Origin: Pseudonocardia benzenivorans CB1190
GTDB taxonomy: Bacteria > Actinomycetota > Actinomycetes > Mycobacteriales > Pseudonocardiaceae
Assembly (NCBI RefSeq): GCF_000196675.2
Contig: NC_015312.1
Span: forward strand, 1-64,000
Length of the DNA: 64,000 bases
Reading direction: 5' to 3'
In this document: piece by piece, positions 23,458-31,851 of the stretch
How positions within the stretch are numbered: the first letter of the stretch is position 1
Layout of the letters: the number at the start of each line of letters is the position of its first letter
Notes under the pieces: generated by a model
Database searches by the model: none
Seen by the model: the letters and a program-made list of their open reading frames with translations, nothing else
Told to the model about the DNA's origin: nothing
Position numbers and translations under genes: made by a program

Positions 23458-24609
23458 TTACCGCCTGTCGCAGTCTCGGAGGGTGTCAATGGCCTGGTCG
23501 AGTCGTCGGAGCAGGCCACTGGTCTGGACGATGGCCTCACGCATCGCGCGGTGCTGCGAGGTCTCCTGCGGCCTCTCCGTAGTCAACCGCGATCGGATGC
23601 CGCGGAGGTAGCGCCAGCCGTACTCCGGTGGGACGTCCGGGTCCTCGCCGGCCTCGACGACCCGGCGGATGTAGTCGGTGTACGCCCAAGCGGCCTGCAC
23701 GGACAGCTCGCAGGCGATGAGCTCCCGCTCCGCGAGGCACTGCTCGGGTGCGAGCGGCGAGTAGACGACGCCAGACCAGGAGGCATAGCCGGTCGCGATC
23801 GCGCGGACGCCGAACTCGCAGATGTCAGGGTGGTCGAACCCATCGCGCAGGAACGCCTGCTCGACGACCGAGGCGCGGGCGAGCTTCTCCTCGGGCGTCC
23901 CCTGCTCGTGCCGGCTGACGAGGACCCGCGGGACGCACAGAAGCCGGAGCGCGCTGCTGTGCTGCTGGCCGTCGAGCGGGACGTCGTCGACCCAGTAGGC
24001 GCTGAGCACGTAGGGGTCGCCGAGGACCTCGAGCCCGCTGTCACGGAGGACCTGCGCAGCGCGCTGCATGTTCTCCTCGTACGTGATTCGGCGCCAGACA
24101 GCGACCGAGGCGATCGACTCCGGCTCCAGGTCCTCGACGACGTGGAACATGATGACCCCGAACTGCCAGCACAGCGCGCGGGCGCCCGCGAGGTCGAGGT
24201 CGTGGACTCGCTCGCAGGTCAGCCAGTCATCGTCCGCCTCGTCGACGGCATGGCGCCGCTGAAGTTGGGCCACTGCCTCGGCTCCGACGTAGAGCGGGAC
24301 GAACTTGTGGCTTCGAATCCGGAAGGTGCTCCCAGCTCCCGAGGTCGGCTCCGAGGGACCGAACAGCTCGATCGGTGAGCGCTGGAAGAACTCGGCGAGG
24401 AGCGATGCGTAGAAGTCGTCCGGCCGCCGGACCCGTCCGGTCTCCAGACGATAGATCTGCTTCTCGATGTTCGACTCGCCCGGGGAGCTCCAGCCGCGGG
24501 AGCGGCAGAAGTTGTGCAGCTCGCGGGCGAGCCGCGGCCTGCCCCAGGTCCGCGAAGTCCGCAGCTCGAACAGGACGCGGTTGGGCACGCGGGATGTCCC
24601 TGTGTCCAT
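23458..24609 (-). CDS. Large HTH-containing regulator-like protein
   Basis: ATG 24609 is preceded by AGAGGGGA at good spacing and gives 383 residues beginning MDTGTSRVPNRVLFELRTSR. The first 80 residues resemble an XRE-type HTH of actinobacterial regulators (RPRLARELHNFCRSRGW, then IEKQIYRLETGRVRRPDDFY). The remaining about 300 residues are soluble and match no domain I know. It is co-directional with and two bases from the isochorismatase-type hydrolase, suggesting it senses or controls that pathway. Repeated GATGTCC/TGTCCATG words surround its start. Confidence 0.65.
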   Translation of the reverse strand: MDTGTSRVPNRVLFELRTSRTWGRPRLARELHNFCRSRGWSSPGESNIEKQIYRLETGRVRRPDDFYASLLAEFFQRSPIELFGPSEPTSGAGSTFRIRSHKFVPLYVGAEAVAQLQRRHAVDEADDDWLTCERVHDLDLAGARALCWQFGVIMFHVVEDLEPESIASVAVWRRITYEENMQRAAQVLRDSGLEVLGDPYVLSAYWVDDVPLDGQQHSSALRLLCVPRVLVSRHEQGTPEEKLARASVVEQAFLRDGFDHPDICEFGVRAIATGYASWSGVVYSPLAPEQCLAERELIACELSVQAAWAYTDYIRRVVEAGEDPDVPPEYGWRYLRGIRSRLTTERPQETSQHRAMREAIVQTSGLLRRLDQAIDTLRDCDRR

Positions 24610-24660
24610 GCCCGATGTCCCCTCTGTCCATGTGACAACGGACGTGTCCATCGGTGTCCT
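24593..24660. repeat. Short direct repeats around a regulator start
   Basis: GATGTCCCTGTGTCCATG (24593-24610) and GATGTCCCCTCTGTCCATG (24614-24632) are near-identical direct repeats. A looser third, GACGTGTCCATCGGTGTCC, lies at 24641-24659. They cover the start and leader of the leftward HTH gene and could be its operator array. Confidence 0.4.
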
Positions 24661-24732
24661 CGCTGTCGTCTGTTGATGTTGCCTTGTGGGGACGACATTT
24701 GTGGCATGAACAGAGAAAGTCGACGAAAGCGC

Positions 24733-25083
24733 CTACCGCGGATTGGCTTGCTCGGCCTCCAGTTGCGCGACACGCGCGGCCAGGGCGTCGAGGTCACGCC
24801 GCAGGGCGGCGATCGTGGCGTCTCTCGGGACCGCCGCCTCGGCGGCGCCCTCGAGGACGAACGCGCCCTTGCCCTGATGGGTGCTCACGAGGCCCTCGGC
24901 ACGCAGTTCGCCGACGGCGGAGCGGGCGACGGTGATCGAGACATCGAAGTCGCGCATCAGCGCGGCGTAGGACGGCAGTTGATCGCCCGGCTCGAGCTGG
25001 CCGTTGCGGATCTTCTGGCGAAGCGACTCGGCGACCTGTAGGTACGCCGGCTCCCCCCGGGTCCAGTCGGGCACGGGCCGCAC
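24733..25083 (-). CDS. GntR-family transcriptional repressor
   Basis: A 116-residue protein with an N-terminal winged HTH of the GntR type: AYLQVAESLRQKIRNGQLEP, GDQLPSYAALMRDFDVSITV and ARSAVGELRAEGLVSTHQGK. A short coiled-coil tail (IAALRRDLDALAARVAQLEA) follows instead of an effector domain. GTG 25083 or GTG 25074 may be the start; the second is better spaced from GAGAGGA. Short GntR proteins of this kind (KorSA-type) repress transfer and replication genes in actinobacterial integrative elements. It diverges from the excisionase gene, so the shared 138-base promoter region is its likely target. Confidence 0.85.
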   Translation of the reverse strand: MRPVPDWTRGEPAYLQVAESLRQKIRNGQLEPGDQLPSYAALMRDFDVSITVARSAVGELRAEGLVSTHQGKGAFVLEGAAEAAVPRDATIAALRRDLDALAARVAQLEAEQANPR

Positions 25084-25156
25084 ATCCTCTCGCTCGACGC
25101 AGGCAGTGGAGCCTCGTCGGTCACAGCATGCCGCGCGGCCATTCGAGGGGGAACAC

Positions 25157-25200
25157 TTGACGCACTATGAGGCAGAGTGCACTGTGAGACACTGTAGGCA
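25157..25200 (+). promoter_or_regulatory. Probable promoter and operator of the xis operon
   Basis: TTGACG (25157-25162) is followed after exactly 17 bases by CACTGT (25180-25185). CACTGT recurs at 25190-25195, giving the direct repeat CACTGTGAGA/CACTGTAGGC. AGGAG at about 25210 is the ribosome-binding site of the next gene. Its position between divergent gntR and xis genes fits an autoregulated switch. Confidence 0.45.
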
Positions 25201-25221
25201 ACGACGATCAGGAGAGACATC

Positions 25222-25554
25222 GTGAGCAGCGAGAACGAGCAAGTGGAGAAGGTGACGGCGCCGGTTCGTGCCCAGGTGCGGACGTCGGCGCTCGACCGGG
25301 CAATCCGGAAGCGTGCGGAGGGCGTGCCGTCCTACACCGTCCCGGAAGCCGCAGCGCTCCTGAGCATCTCGCAGGAGTACCTCTACCGGCTGATCCAGGC
25401 CGGGGAGTTCCCGGCTGTACGGATGCGACTCGGTGGCAGGCACGGACGCTATGTCGTCCCGGCGAAGGCTGTCGAGAAGGTCCTCGACGAGGCCGTCCAC
25501 GGATGTTCGACTTCGGCCGACACTCCTGCGGACGTTCGCGGCGGTGTGGCGTGA
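25222..25554 (+). CDS. xis: Excisionase / HTH DNA-binding protein
   Basis: A 110-residue protein whose residues 38-92 form an excisionase-type HTH: YTVPEAAALLSISQEYLYRL, IQAGEFPAVRMRLGGRHGRY and VVPAKAVEKVLDE. Such proteins bend attachment-site DNA and push the integrase toward excision. The GTG start has AGGAG about 8 bases upstream. The stop overlaps the GTG of the next gene, so the following two genes are probably co-translated. It is about 11 kb from the integrase because of the IS array in between. Confidence 0.85.
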   Translation: MSSENEQVEKVTAPVRAQVRTSALDRAIRKRAEGVPSYTVPEAAALLSISQEYLYRLIQAGEFPAVRMRLGGRHGRYVVPAKAVEKVLDEAVHGCSTSADTPADVRGGVA

Positions 25555-25784
25555 GTGCCGTCGGAGTCCTGATCTTCATGTCGCTCCTGGGGGCGTTCAT
25601 CTGCGCGAAGGTGCGGGTCGCCGGTGGCGCCGTCGCCTTCTCCCTGATGGCCCTGGTCCTGTTCATTGCCACACCGGTCGGGCAGGGCTTGCCGGAGGCG
25701 ATCGGATCGTTTGTGAACGCGATCGACAGCGCCTCAACGCCGGCACTGGGCGGCGACAGCCAGCACGCAGGGGTCGACCAGTGA
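25551..25784 (+). CDS. Small membrane protein
   Basis: A 77-residue product with two hydrophobic segments, VGVLIFMSLLGAFICAKV (about residues 4-21) and GGAVAFSLMALVLFIATPVG (about 24-43), and a polar C-terminal tail. It starts GTG 25551 inside the preceding stop (GTGA) and overlaps the next gene in the same way. Small membrane proteins are common in conjugative operons of actinobacteria. No specific family is recognised. Confidence 0.65.
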   Translation: MSAVGVLIFMSLLGAFICAKVRVAGGAVAFSLMALVLFIATPVGQGLPEAIGSFVNAIDSASTPALGGDSQHAGVDQ

Positions 25785-26491
25785 ACGGCATGCAGGTGGC
25801 CGAGGCAGCAGGGACGCTGGCGAGCCCAGTGAGTCCGAGCGGTGTCCGGAACTGGCGAGATAGCGCGGCGTGTCGTGGTGTCGACCCTGAGGTGTTCTTC
25901 CCACCGGCTGAGCGCGGACCGCAGCGGGCTGCGGCGGAGGAGCAGGCGAAGCAGGTGTGCGCGGGTTGTCCGGCCCGCGCGGCGTGCCTGGTGTGGGCTC
26001 TGAAGGCACTCCCGTACGGAGTGGCCGGCGGCCTGACGGAGCAGGAACGGAGCGCGCTGCGAAGCGTCGGTTCGCGGCAGACCCGGGAGTCGTCGGAGCC
26101 GGTTGTCGTAGTGCCGGTCGTGTACGCGAAGAGAGGACCGTCTCGGGGTGAATTGATCGCGGCGGGGCGCAGGGCTCTCGCCGATGGAGCGTCCCGCGAT
26201 CACGTGGCTGAGACCTTCGGGGTGTCTCGTCGCACGGTCGATAGGTGGGCAGCCTCTTCGTCCGCGCCCGCTGGCTCCGATCGGGTGGCGGCTGAGGTCC
26301 CTGCCGGGGTCCGTCGGCTCGGCGCGTCACACGATGCCGCGAACGGCGGGCGCCGCATCGCAACCACCGCCCCACCGCCCGAGCAGCAGGCGGGGGAGGG
26401 GAGTCCGGCTGCAACCGGGACTCCCCTCCGAATCTCCACAGCACACGAGGCCCTGGCAGGCAACACAGCACCGGAAGGAAACCGATCCTAG
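25781..26491 (+). CDS. WhiB-like protein with C-terminal HTH
   Basis: A 236-residue protein starting GTG 25781 (GTGA overlap) or ATG 25790. Residues 24-90 form a WhiB-type iron-sulfur domain with four cysteines, Cys31, Cys60, Cys63 and Cys69 (WRDSAACRG, VCAGCPARAAC). The usual G[VI]WGG turn is GVAGG (LPYGVAGGLTEQER). A homeodomain-like HTH follows at about residues 120-150 (RRALADGASRDHVAETFGVS then RRTVDRWA), then a disordered tail. Typical WhiB proteins are shorter and lack this second DNA-binding domain. It probably regulates the element's transfer genes. Confidence 0.85.
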   Translation: MNGMQVAEAAGTLASPVSPSGVRNWRDSAACRGVDPEVFFPPAERGPQRAAAEEQAKQVCAGCPARAACLVWALKALPYGVAGGLTEQERSALRSVGSRQTRESSEPVVVVPVVYAKRGPSRGELIAAGRRALADGASRDHVAETFGVSRRTVDRWAASSSAPAGSDRVAAEVPAGVRRLGASHDAANGGRRIATTAPPPEQQAGEGSPAATGTPLRISTAHEALAGNTAPEGNRS

Positions 26492-26617
26492 ATGCACCCC
26501 AACGACTGTCAACGGCCAGCTTGATCTCCCCGCTGGCGGCCAGTAGTTCTCCCCACTGGTGGCCAGATACTTCTCCCCGACGGCGGCCAGATATTTCCCC
26601 GCCTCGGTCGTGCGTGG

Positions 26618-27409
26618 TCAGCTCAACGGGCTCACCCCCTTGCCGGCGGTGGCTTGTGCGAGCCGGTAGCTGTCACCGTCGGTGACGACGATGTGGGCGT
26701 GGTGCAGGAGCCGGTCGACCGTGGCGGTGGCCAGGGTCTTGGGCATGATCTCGTCGAATCCTGACGGGTGCAGGTTGCTGGAGATGGCCAGGGAGCGGCG
26801 TTCGTAGGCGGCATCGACGAGCCGGTAGAACCCTTCCGCGGCGTCCGGGCTGACCGGCAGGAGCCCGATGTCGTCGACGATGATCAGGTCCGTGCGGATC
26901 AGTCTCGCGAGTGCGCGGGTGATCGAGTCGTCGGCGCGGTGACGACGCACGAGGGCGCCGAGGTCTTCGATGGTGAACCAGGCCACGGTCATCCCCGTCT
27001 CGACCGCGGCCTGACCGAGGGCTTCGCAGAAGTGGGACTTCCCGGTCCCGGACGGCCCGCAGACGCAGAGGTTCTCCCGCCGGCTGACCCACTCCAGCGA
27101 GGTGAGGGCGTCTTGGGTGGGGCGCGGGATGCAGGACGCGCCCGCGTCCCAGTCGTGCAACGTCTTGCCGGCGGGGAACCCAGCTCGTTGGCGGCGGGTG
27201 CGCAGGTTCGTCGCGTCGCGGCCGGCGGCTTCCTCGGCCAGCAGCACCCGGACGAGCTCGGCATGGTCCCAGCGTTGTGCTCGCGCGGTGGGCACGAGTT
27301 CGACGAGGTGGCGGCGGATGTGGGGCAGCTTCAACCGCCGCGTCAGCGCGACGGCCTCGGCGAGCGGGTCCCCGCCCGATGCCGGCACTGATCCGGTGGC
27401 CGCGTTCAT
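26618..27409 (-). CDS. istB: IS21-family ATPase IstB
   Basis: A 263-residue AAA+ helper: MNAATGSVPASGGDPLAEAV start, Walker A GPSGTGKSHFCEALG, Walker B LIIVDDIGLLPVS, and the sensor region LAISSNLHPSGFDEIMPK. ATG 27409 overlaps the istA stop as ATGA. The ORF stays open further upstream, but that part is out-of-frame istA sequence. Complete and probably functional. Confidence 0.92.
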   Translation of the reverse strand: MNAATGSVPASGGDPLAEAVALTRRLKLPHIRRHLVELVPTARAQRWDHAELVRVLLAEEAAGRDATNLRTRRQRAGFPAGKTLHDWDAGASCIPRPTQDALTSLEWVSRRENLCVCGPSGTGKSHFCEALGQAAVETGMTVAWFTIEDLGALVRRHRADDSITRALARLIRTDLIIVDDIGLLPVSPDAAEGFYRLVDAAYERRSLAISSNLHPSGFDEIMPKTLATATVDRLLHHAHIVVTDGDSYRLAQATAGKGVSPLS

Positions 27410-28992
27410 GACGGCCCTGCCGGGTCGAGCCCTGCCGGGTCGAGCCCTGACGGGTCGGTTTCGGGTGGTGGGGTGATGCCGAAGCCGGACCAGGCGGAAG
27501 TGCCGGGTTGCAAGCTGTGGTCCTCGCTGGCGCGGATGGTGGGCTTGTTGACGTTGCGGCCGGCTTGGTGGGCGAGGATGCGCAGGACGTCGTTCTCGGC
27601 GAACCGGCCCGCGACCGCGGCCGTGCCCAGCGCGCGGTCGACCTCGCCGGGTGGGTGCAGCTTCGCCAGCGCGACCGCTTCGGCCATCTTCCGGCGCACC
27701 CCGCGCGCACCCGCCCCGGCCGCCTCGACCAGCCAGGACGCTGCGCCCGGGCCGAGCGCCAGGAACTCGGCCTCCGCGGCACTGCCCGCGCGTGGGGTGC
27801 GTTCTCCGGCGGCGTTCGCGGCCGTGGTGGGTGGCGGGTAATGCTCGTCGCGGATCGAGGGCGTGCCCGGCGTCGAGCGGGCATGGCGGGCGACCTCTGT
27901 GGGGCCGCTGCCGGGTCCGTGCCCCTCCAACGGGGCATCGACGGCGGTGATGACCAGGTCGTCGCCGTGGAACCGGACCCAGACTCGAGTGTCGACCAGC
28001 TGATGCGGCACCGAGTAGCGCACCCCGTCGACCGAGACGGTGGCGTCCCAGTTCACCCGCCGGGTCGTGCCGAACGCGACGGTGAACGGCCGATCGGGCA
28101 ACGGATGCAGCCGGGTGCGTTCCTCGGCCAACGCCTCGACCGGCGGGCGGCGGGTCTCCCGATGCGGCCGCGCGTTGACCTGCTCGCAGAAGCTTCGACA
28201 CGCCGTCTCAAGCTGAGCGAAGGTGCGGTACTCCTCGAGCAGGTTCGCCGCGGTCGGGACGAGGTCGGCCTTGGAGATCCGCACCGTCGCTTCGGACCCG
28301 CCCTTGGACTGCGGGTCCGCCGGCACGCAGGTGCGGATCGTCATCCCGTAGTGCCGCCCGACCGCGACGATCTCCGGGTGGCGCACCGCGATCCCCGCGA
28401 CATGATCGACCGACACGGTGCGTTCGTTGTCGGTCAGCGCGTAGGTCGGCACCCCGCCCAGCCGGCGCAGCGTGGTGTCGATGCAGGCCACGATCGTGGG
28501 CAGGGTGCGGTCGAAGACCGCGAGCACGACCCGGAACCGCGACCAGGCCAGCCACGCGCACCACAGATTCGTGCGGCGCCCGGCAACGCGGGGGCCCTCG
28601 CCCCAGTCCCACTGCAGCCACAGCCCCGGCTCGACCACCCACGGCCGAAACACCCGCCGCTGCCCGGCCCGCAGCCGGGCCTTCACCTGCGCGACGGTGC
28701 GGCGGGTGGTGCGCTCCCCGCCGGTGAAGCCCATCGCGAGCAGCCGCTCGTGCACCACGTCGGCGCGCACCCGCCCGTCGGAGCGCACCACCAGTTCTTC
28801 GATCTTGTCCAGGTACTCATCGATCGGTCGTGCCCGGTGCTCGCGAGCGACCGGGGGTTGACCGGCCTCCCGCAGCGCCACATAGCGGGCGACGGTGTGG
28901 TGATCACAACCGGCCAACTCCGCGGCGGCGCGGTAACTGCCCGTGAGGTCGAACGCCTCCAGGATCTCCATGATCTCCTCGTCTCGCTTCAC
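27406..28992 (-). CDS. istA: IS21-family transposase IstA
   Basis: A 528-residue DDE transposase. An N-terminal HTH (SYRAAAELAGCDHHTVARYV) precedes the rve core with WLQWDWGEGPRVAGRR (first Asp), YALTDNERTVSVDHV (second Asp) and DPQSKGGSEATVRISK (third acidic residue). A proline-rich C-terminal tail ends in repeats GLDPAG. The ATG at 28992 lies inside the element 130 bases from its right end. Complete frame. Confidence 0.92.
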   Translation of the reverse strand: MKRDEEIMEILEAFDLTGSYRAAAELAGCDHHTVARYVALREAGQPPVAREHRARPIDEYLDKIEELVVRSDGRVRADVVHERLLAMGFTGGERTTRRTVAQVKARLRAGQRRVFRPWVVEPGLWLQWDWGEGPRVAGRRTNLWCAWLAWSRFRVVLAVFDRTLPTIVACIDTTLRRLGGVPTYALTDNERTVSVDHVAGIAVRHPEIVAVGRHYGMTIRTCVPADPQSKGGSEATVRISKADLVPTAANLLEEYRTFAQLETACRSFCEQVNARPHRETRRPPVEALAEERTRLHPLPDRPFTVAFGTTRRVNWDATVSVDGVRYSVPHQLVDTRVWVRFHGDDLVITAVDAPLEGHGPGSGPTEVARHARSTPGTPSIRDEHYPPPTTAANAAGERTPRAGSAAEAEFLALGPGAASWLVEAAGAGARGVRRKMAEAVALAKLHPPGEVDRALGTAAVAGRFAENDVLRILAHQAGRNVNKPTIRASEDHSLQPGTSAWSGFGITPPPETDPSGLDPAGLDPAGPS

Positions 28993-29541
28993 CGGCAGAC
29001 CCTCACCACCGGCATCGGATGCTTGATCACCGGGGAGATATCTGGCCGCCAGCGGGGAGATCGCTGGCCATCAGTGGGGCGGTAAATGGCCGCCTACGGG
29101 GAGTTTGGACTGGCCGCTGTCAAACGACACCCACTACGACTCCGACGACCGCCCCGAGGCGGTCCGCGAGGTCGCCGCCGGCGCAAAGGCCTGGCGCGCT
29201 GCGGTGCACGCCCAGCGGACCGCCGACCCGGATCACGCGGACTTCTACGCGATGACCGCGGACCTGGTCGACACCCTCGCCGCGGTGGCCGGATTGGCGG
29301 AGGTCCTGGCCTGGCAGGTCGCCCGCTACGGCGACACCCGCCCCGTCTACGACGACAGCGGCGTGGTCGACCCCCGGGAGCGGCTCGACGCCGCCGCGCT
29401 GGACCTGCACGAGCTCGCCGCATGCGTTCGTTCCGCGGATCGGGTGGCGAACACCTTTTGGTCGCGGATCGGCCACATCGGCGTCCACGACGAGCCGACC
29501 GACCAGCAGGTCGCGACCGGCGAGGTCGTCGAGGTGTCCCG

Positions 29542-29904
29542 ATGAGCGCGCCGGCGTCGGCGACCTCGGCGATCGTCGGGCTACGTCGGTGGGCACGTGG
29601 GCATAGTCCGCAGGTCGCGGCTGCGGTAGGGCTGCTGATCGCCCACGGCACGTGGCCGGCCCGGCAGGAGTTCCGTGACGCGTGCATCGAGCGCGACCGC
29701 GACGGGACCTGCTGGATCGACTGGACCGACGTCCGCGAAGCCTTCGACGCCGGCGCCTTCATGAAGGCGTCGACGAGCGAGATTGCCGTGCTGGACCTGG
29801 CGATCGCGCTGGGAGAGGACCGTTTCCGGTTCTCCCGCATGGGCCCGGCGAACGCTCGCGCGATCGCCGACGTCATCGCCGCAGCAGTCGGGGTGACCCG
29901 ATGA
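29542..29904 (+). CDS. Hypothetical transfer-operon protein (120 aa)
   Basis: A 120-residue soluble protein, MSAPASATSAIVGLRRWARG onward, with predicted helices and a conserved-looking core (CWIDWTDVREAFDAGAFMKA). It starts at ATG 29542 inside the preceding stop and overlaps the coupling-protein gene as ATGA, so the three are translationally coupled. No family is recognised. It is likely an accessory of DNA transfer by position. Confidence 0.65.
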   Translation: MSAPASATSAIVGLRRWARGHSPQVAAAVGLLIAHGTWPARQEFRDACIERDRDGTCWIDWTDVREAFDAGAFMKASTSEIAVLDLAIALGEDRFRFSRMGPANARAIADVIAAAVGVTR

Positions 29905-31760
29905 ACCTGTGGACCGTTCTTCTTCCCATCGCCGCGGTGGCCGCCTCAGTCTGGGCGGCCAAGCGGGGAGCGAAGGTACTCAGCGCTGGTCTCGGTCTGT
30001 TCGCCCTGCTGCCGCTCACGGCGCCGGTGATGGTGGTCGGGCTGCCGCTGCTGCTGATCGTCGGCGCCGCTGGCGGTGTGTGGGCGTGGCATCGGTGGAC
30101 GCGGTCGTCGGCGACGGTGAACCGGTGGGGCTCCCGGTCCCGGCGCAAGTCCGGGGTCGCCTCGAGCCTGGACGTCGTGCGCTTCGCCGGCTCGGCGGCG
30201 ATGCGTCGCCGAGCCGGTGGAGTCCGGCCCTCGCTGGCCGGGATGGACCGCCGAGACCGCTGGCGCCTGCCCGTGCCCGAGGTCGCCGTGCGGTTGTGCC
30301 GCAGCGGGTTGCTGTGGGTGTGGTCCTCGGTCGAGGACGTCACCCTGATCTTCGGCGGCCCCCGCACCGGCAAGTCCGGCTGGCTGGCCGGGCAGATCCT
30401 CGACGCCCCCGGCGCCGCGCTCGTCGCCTCCACCCGCGGCGATCTCTACGAGCGCACCGCCAGTGCGCGGGCGGGACGCGGCCCGGTGTGGGTGTTCAAC
30501 GCTGTCGGCCTCGCCGGGCTGCCCTCGACGGTCACCTTCGACCCGATCTCCGGGTGTGCGGATCCGGTGACGGCGGGGGAACGAGCGACGGACATGCTCG
30601 CCGCCACCACTCGCGCCAGCACCTCGGGGGATCGGGAGTTCTGGGATGCCCAAGGGCGGCGGGTACTTGCCGCCCTGCTCCACGCCGCGGCCCTCGGCGA
30701 CAAGTCGATGCGCGACGTCCTCGGCTGGCTCGCCGACCCCGGCGCGGCCTCGCGGGAGGTGACGGTGCTGCTGCGGCGCAGCCCGGAGCCGGCGTTCGAG
30801 CTCGACCTGGGCCAGTTCCTGGGCACGAACGACCGGACCCGGTCCTCGATCACCTCGACGATCATGCCCGCGCTCGGCTGGCTCACCAGCCCCGCCGCGA
30901 GCGCCGCAGCCGGGCTCGGCGAGGAGCAGCCGTGGGCCCGACCGCTGAACGTCGACGAGCTCCTGGCCACTAACGGCACCATCTACCTGCTCGGTGGGGA
31001 GGAGGCGCAGGTCGCCCCGCTGGTGTGCGCGTTGACCGGGCACATCGCCCGCCAGGCCCGCCGCACCGCCGCCACCCGACCCGGCGGACGCCTCGATCCG
31101 CCGCTGCGACTCGCGCTCGACGAGGCGGCGCTGATCTGCCCGGTCCCGCTCGAGAGCTGGACGGCGGACATGGGTGGGCGCGGGGTCAACATCCTGTGCG
31201 CGTTCCAGTCTCGCGCCCAACTCCTCGCCCGCTACGGCACCCACGACGCAGCCACGATCCTCAACAACGCCGGCGCCGTCATGGTCTTCGGCGGTACCCG
31301 CGACCGCGACGACCTGCAGTTCTGGTCCACCCTCACCGGTGAACGCGACGAGCCCGCCGACACCGTGGACCCGGGGCGGCACACCACGGCCCACCGAAGA
31401 CGCAAGACGGCGGTGCTCTCGCCGGCGCAGATCGCGAACCTGCCCGCGGGGCGGGTGCTGGTGATCCGGCGGGGGATTCCGCCGGTGATCGGTCGGGCGC
31501 AGATGATCTGGCAGCGCCCCGAAGTCCGGCGGGCCGCATTCGCCGACGAGCACCCGGAGCTCGCCGAGCGCCTCGCGCGGTGCGCGGCCTGGTGGCAGAC
31601 GTTGCCGGGCCGGATCGGTCGGCTGGGACGTCGCCGCACCCAGGTCCGCGGCGTCCTCACCGCCAGTCCCCACGAGCCGGCGTCGGAGCGTCCCCGGCTG
31701 GTCGTCGTCGACGCCCTCCCGCTCGAAACCGACGACGGGGACCACCGGCCGACCGGCTGA
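29901..31760 (+). CDS. VirD4/TraG-type coupling protein
   Basis: A 619-residue T4CP-like ATPase that would dock the relaxase-DNA complex to a secretion channel. Two or three N-terminal membrane segments (about residues 3-20 and 27-63, including LLPLTAPVMVVGLPLLLIVG) precede the motor. Walker A GGPRTGKSG lies at about 151-159, Walker B is in LRLALDEAALICPV, and the GVNILCAFQSRAQL and NNAGAVMVFGGTRD motifs are typical of TraG/TraD C-terminal domains. It begins in the ATGA overlap. This is not the FtsK-like TraB of classical AICEs. No VirB4 partner is seen in the window. Confidence 0.88.
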   Translation: MNLWTVLLPIAAVAASVWAAKRGAKVLSAGLGLFALLPLTAPVMVVGLPLLLIVGAAGGVWAWHRWTRSSATVNRWGSRSRRKSGVASSLDVVRFAGSAAMRRRAGGVRPSLAGMDRRDRWRLPVPEVAVRLCRSGLLWVWSSVEDVTLIFGGPRTGKSGWLAGQILDAPGAALVASTRGDLYERTASARAGRGPVWVFNAVGLAGLPSTVTFDPISGCADPVTAGERATDMLAATTRASTSGDREFWDAQGRRVLAALLHAAALGDKSMRDVLGWLADPGAASREVTVLLRRSPEPAFELDLGQFLGTNDRTRSSITSTIMPALGWLTSPAASAAAGLGEEQPWARPLNVDELLATNGTIYLLGGEEAQVAPLVCALTGHIARQARRTAATRPGGRLDPPLRLALDEAALICPVPLESWTADMGGRGVNILCAFQSRAQLLARYGTHDAATILNNAGAVMVFGGTRDRDDLQFWSTLTGERDEPADTVDPGRHTTAHRRRKTAVLSPAQIANLPAGRVLVIRRGIPPVIGRAQMIWQRPEVRRAAFADEHPELAERLARCAAWWQTLPGRIGRLGRRRTQVRGVLTASPHEPASERPRLVVVDALPLETDDGDHRPTG

Positions 31761-31851
31761 CCTCGTCTCCCACTTCCCGGGCTGCCGGCCAGACCCGCCT
31801 ACGTCAGGTGGGTCTGGCCCGGCGTGCCCCAAACTACCCAGGAGCATTCGC

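Larger units (their letters stand above)
26507..29122 (-). mobile_element. IS21-family element B (intact)
   Basis: A 2,616-base element. Its ends are TGTCAACGGCCAGC (26507-26520) and the inverse of TGACAGCGGCCAGT (ending 29122), with CTCCCC words next to each. Several GGCCAG.....CTCCCC repeats lie at both ends. A 6-bp duplication AACGAC flanks it at 26501-26506 and 29123-29128. It carries leftward istA and istB. It is unrelated to IS21 element A at the protein level beyond family motifs. Confidence 0.88.
26492..29545 (+). pseudogene. Hypothetical element gene interrupted by IS21 after codon 5
   Basis: ATG 26492 directly follows the WhiB stop (TAGATG) and reads MHPND to 26506, where the IS21 element begins. 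After the right-hand AACGAC copy the same frame continues at 29129 with THYDSDDRPEAVREVAAGAK and ends at 29545. Removing the IS and one target copy restores a 143-residue soluble protein. Its stop overlaps the next gene as ATGA, so it is part of the transfer operon. A TTG at 29105 in the IS end could allow a fusion of similar length. Function is unknown. Confidence 0.8.
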
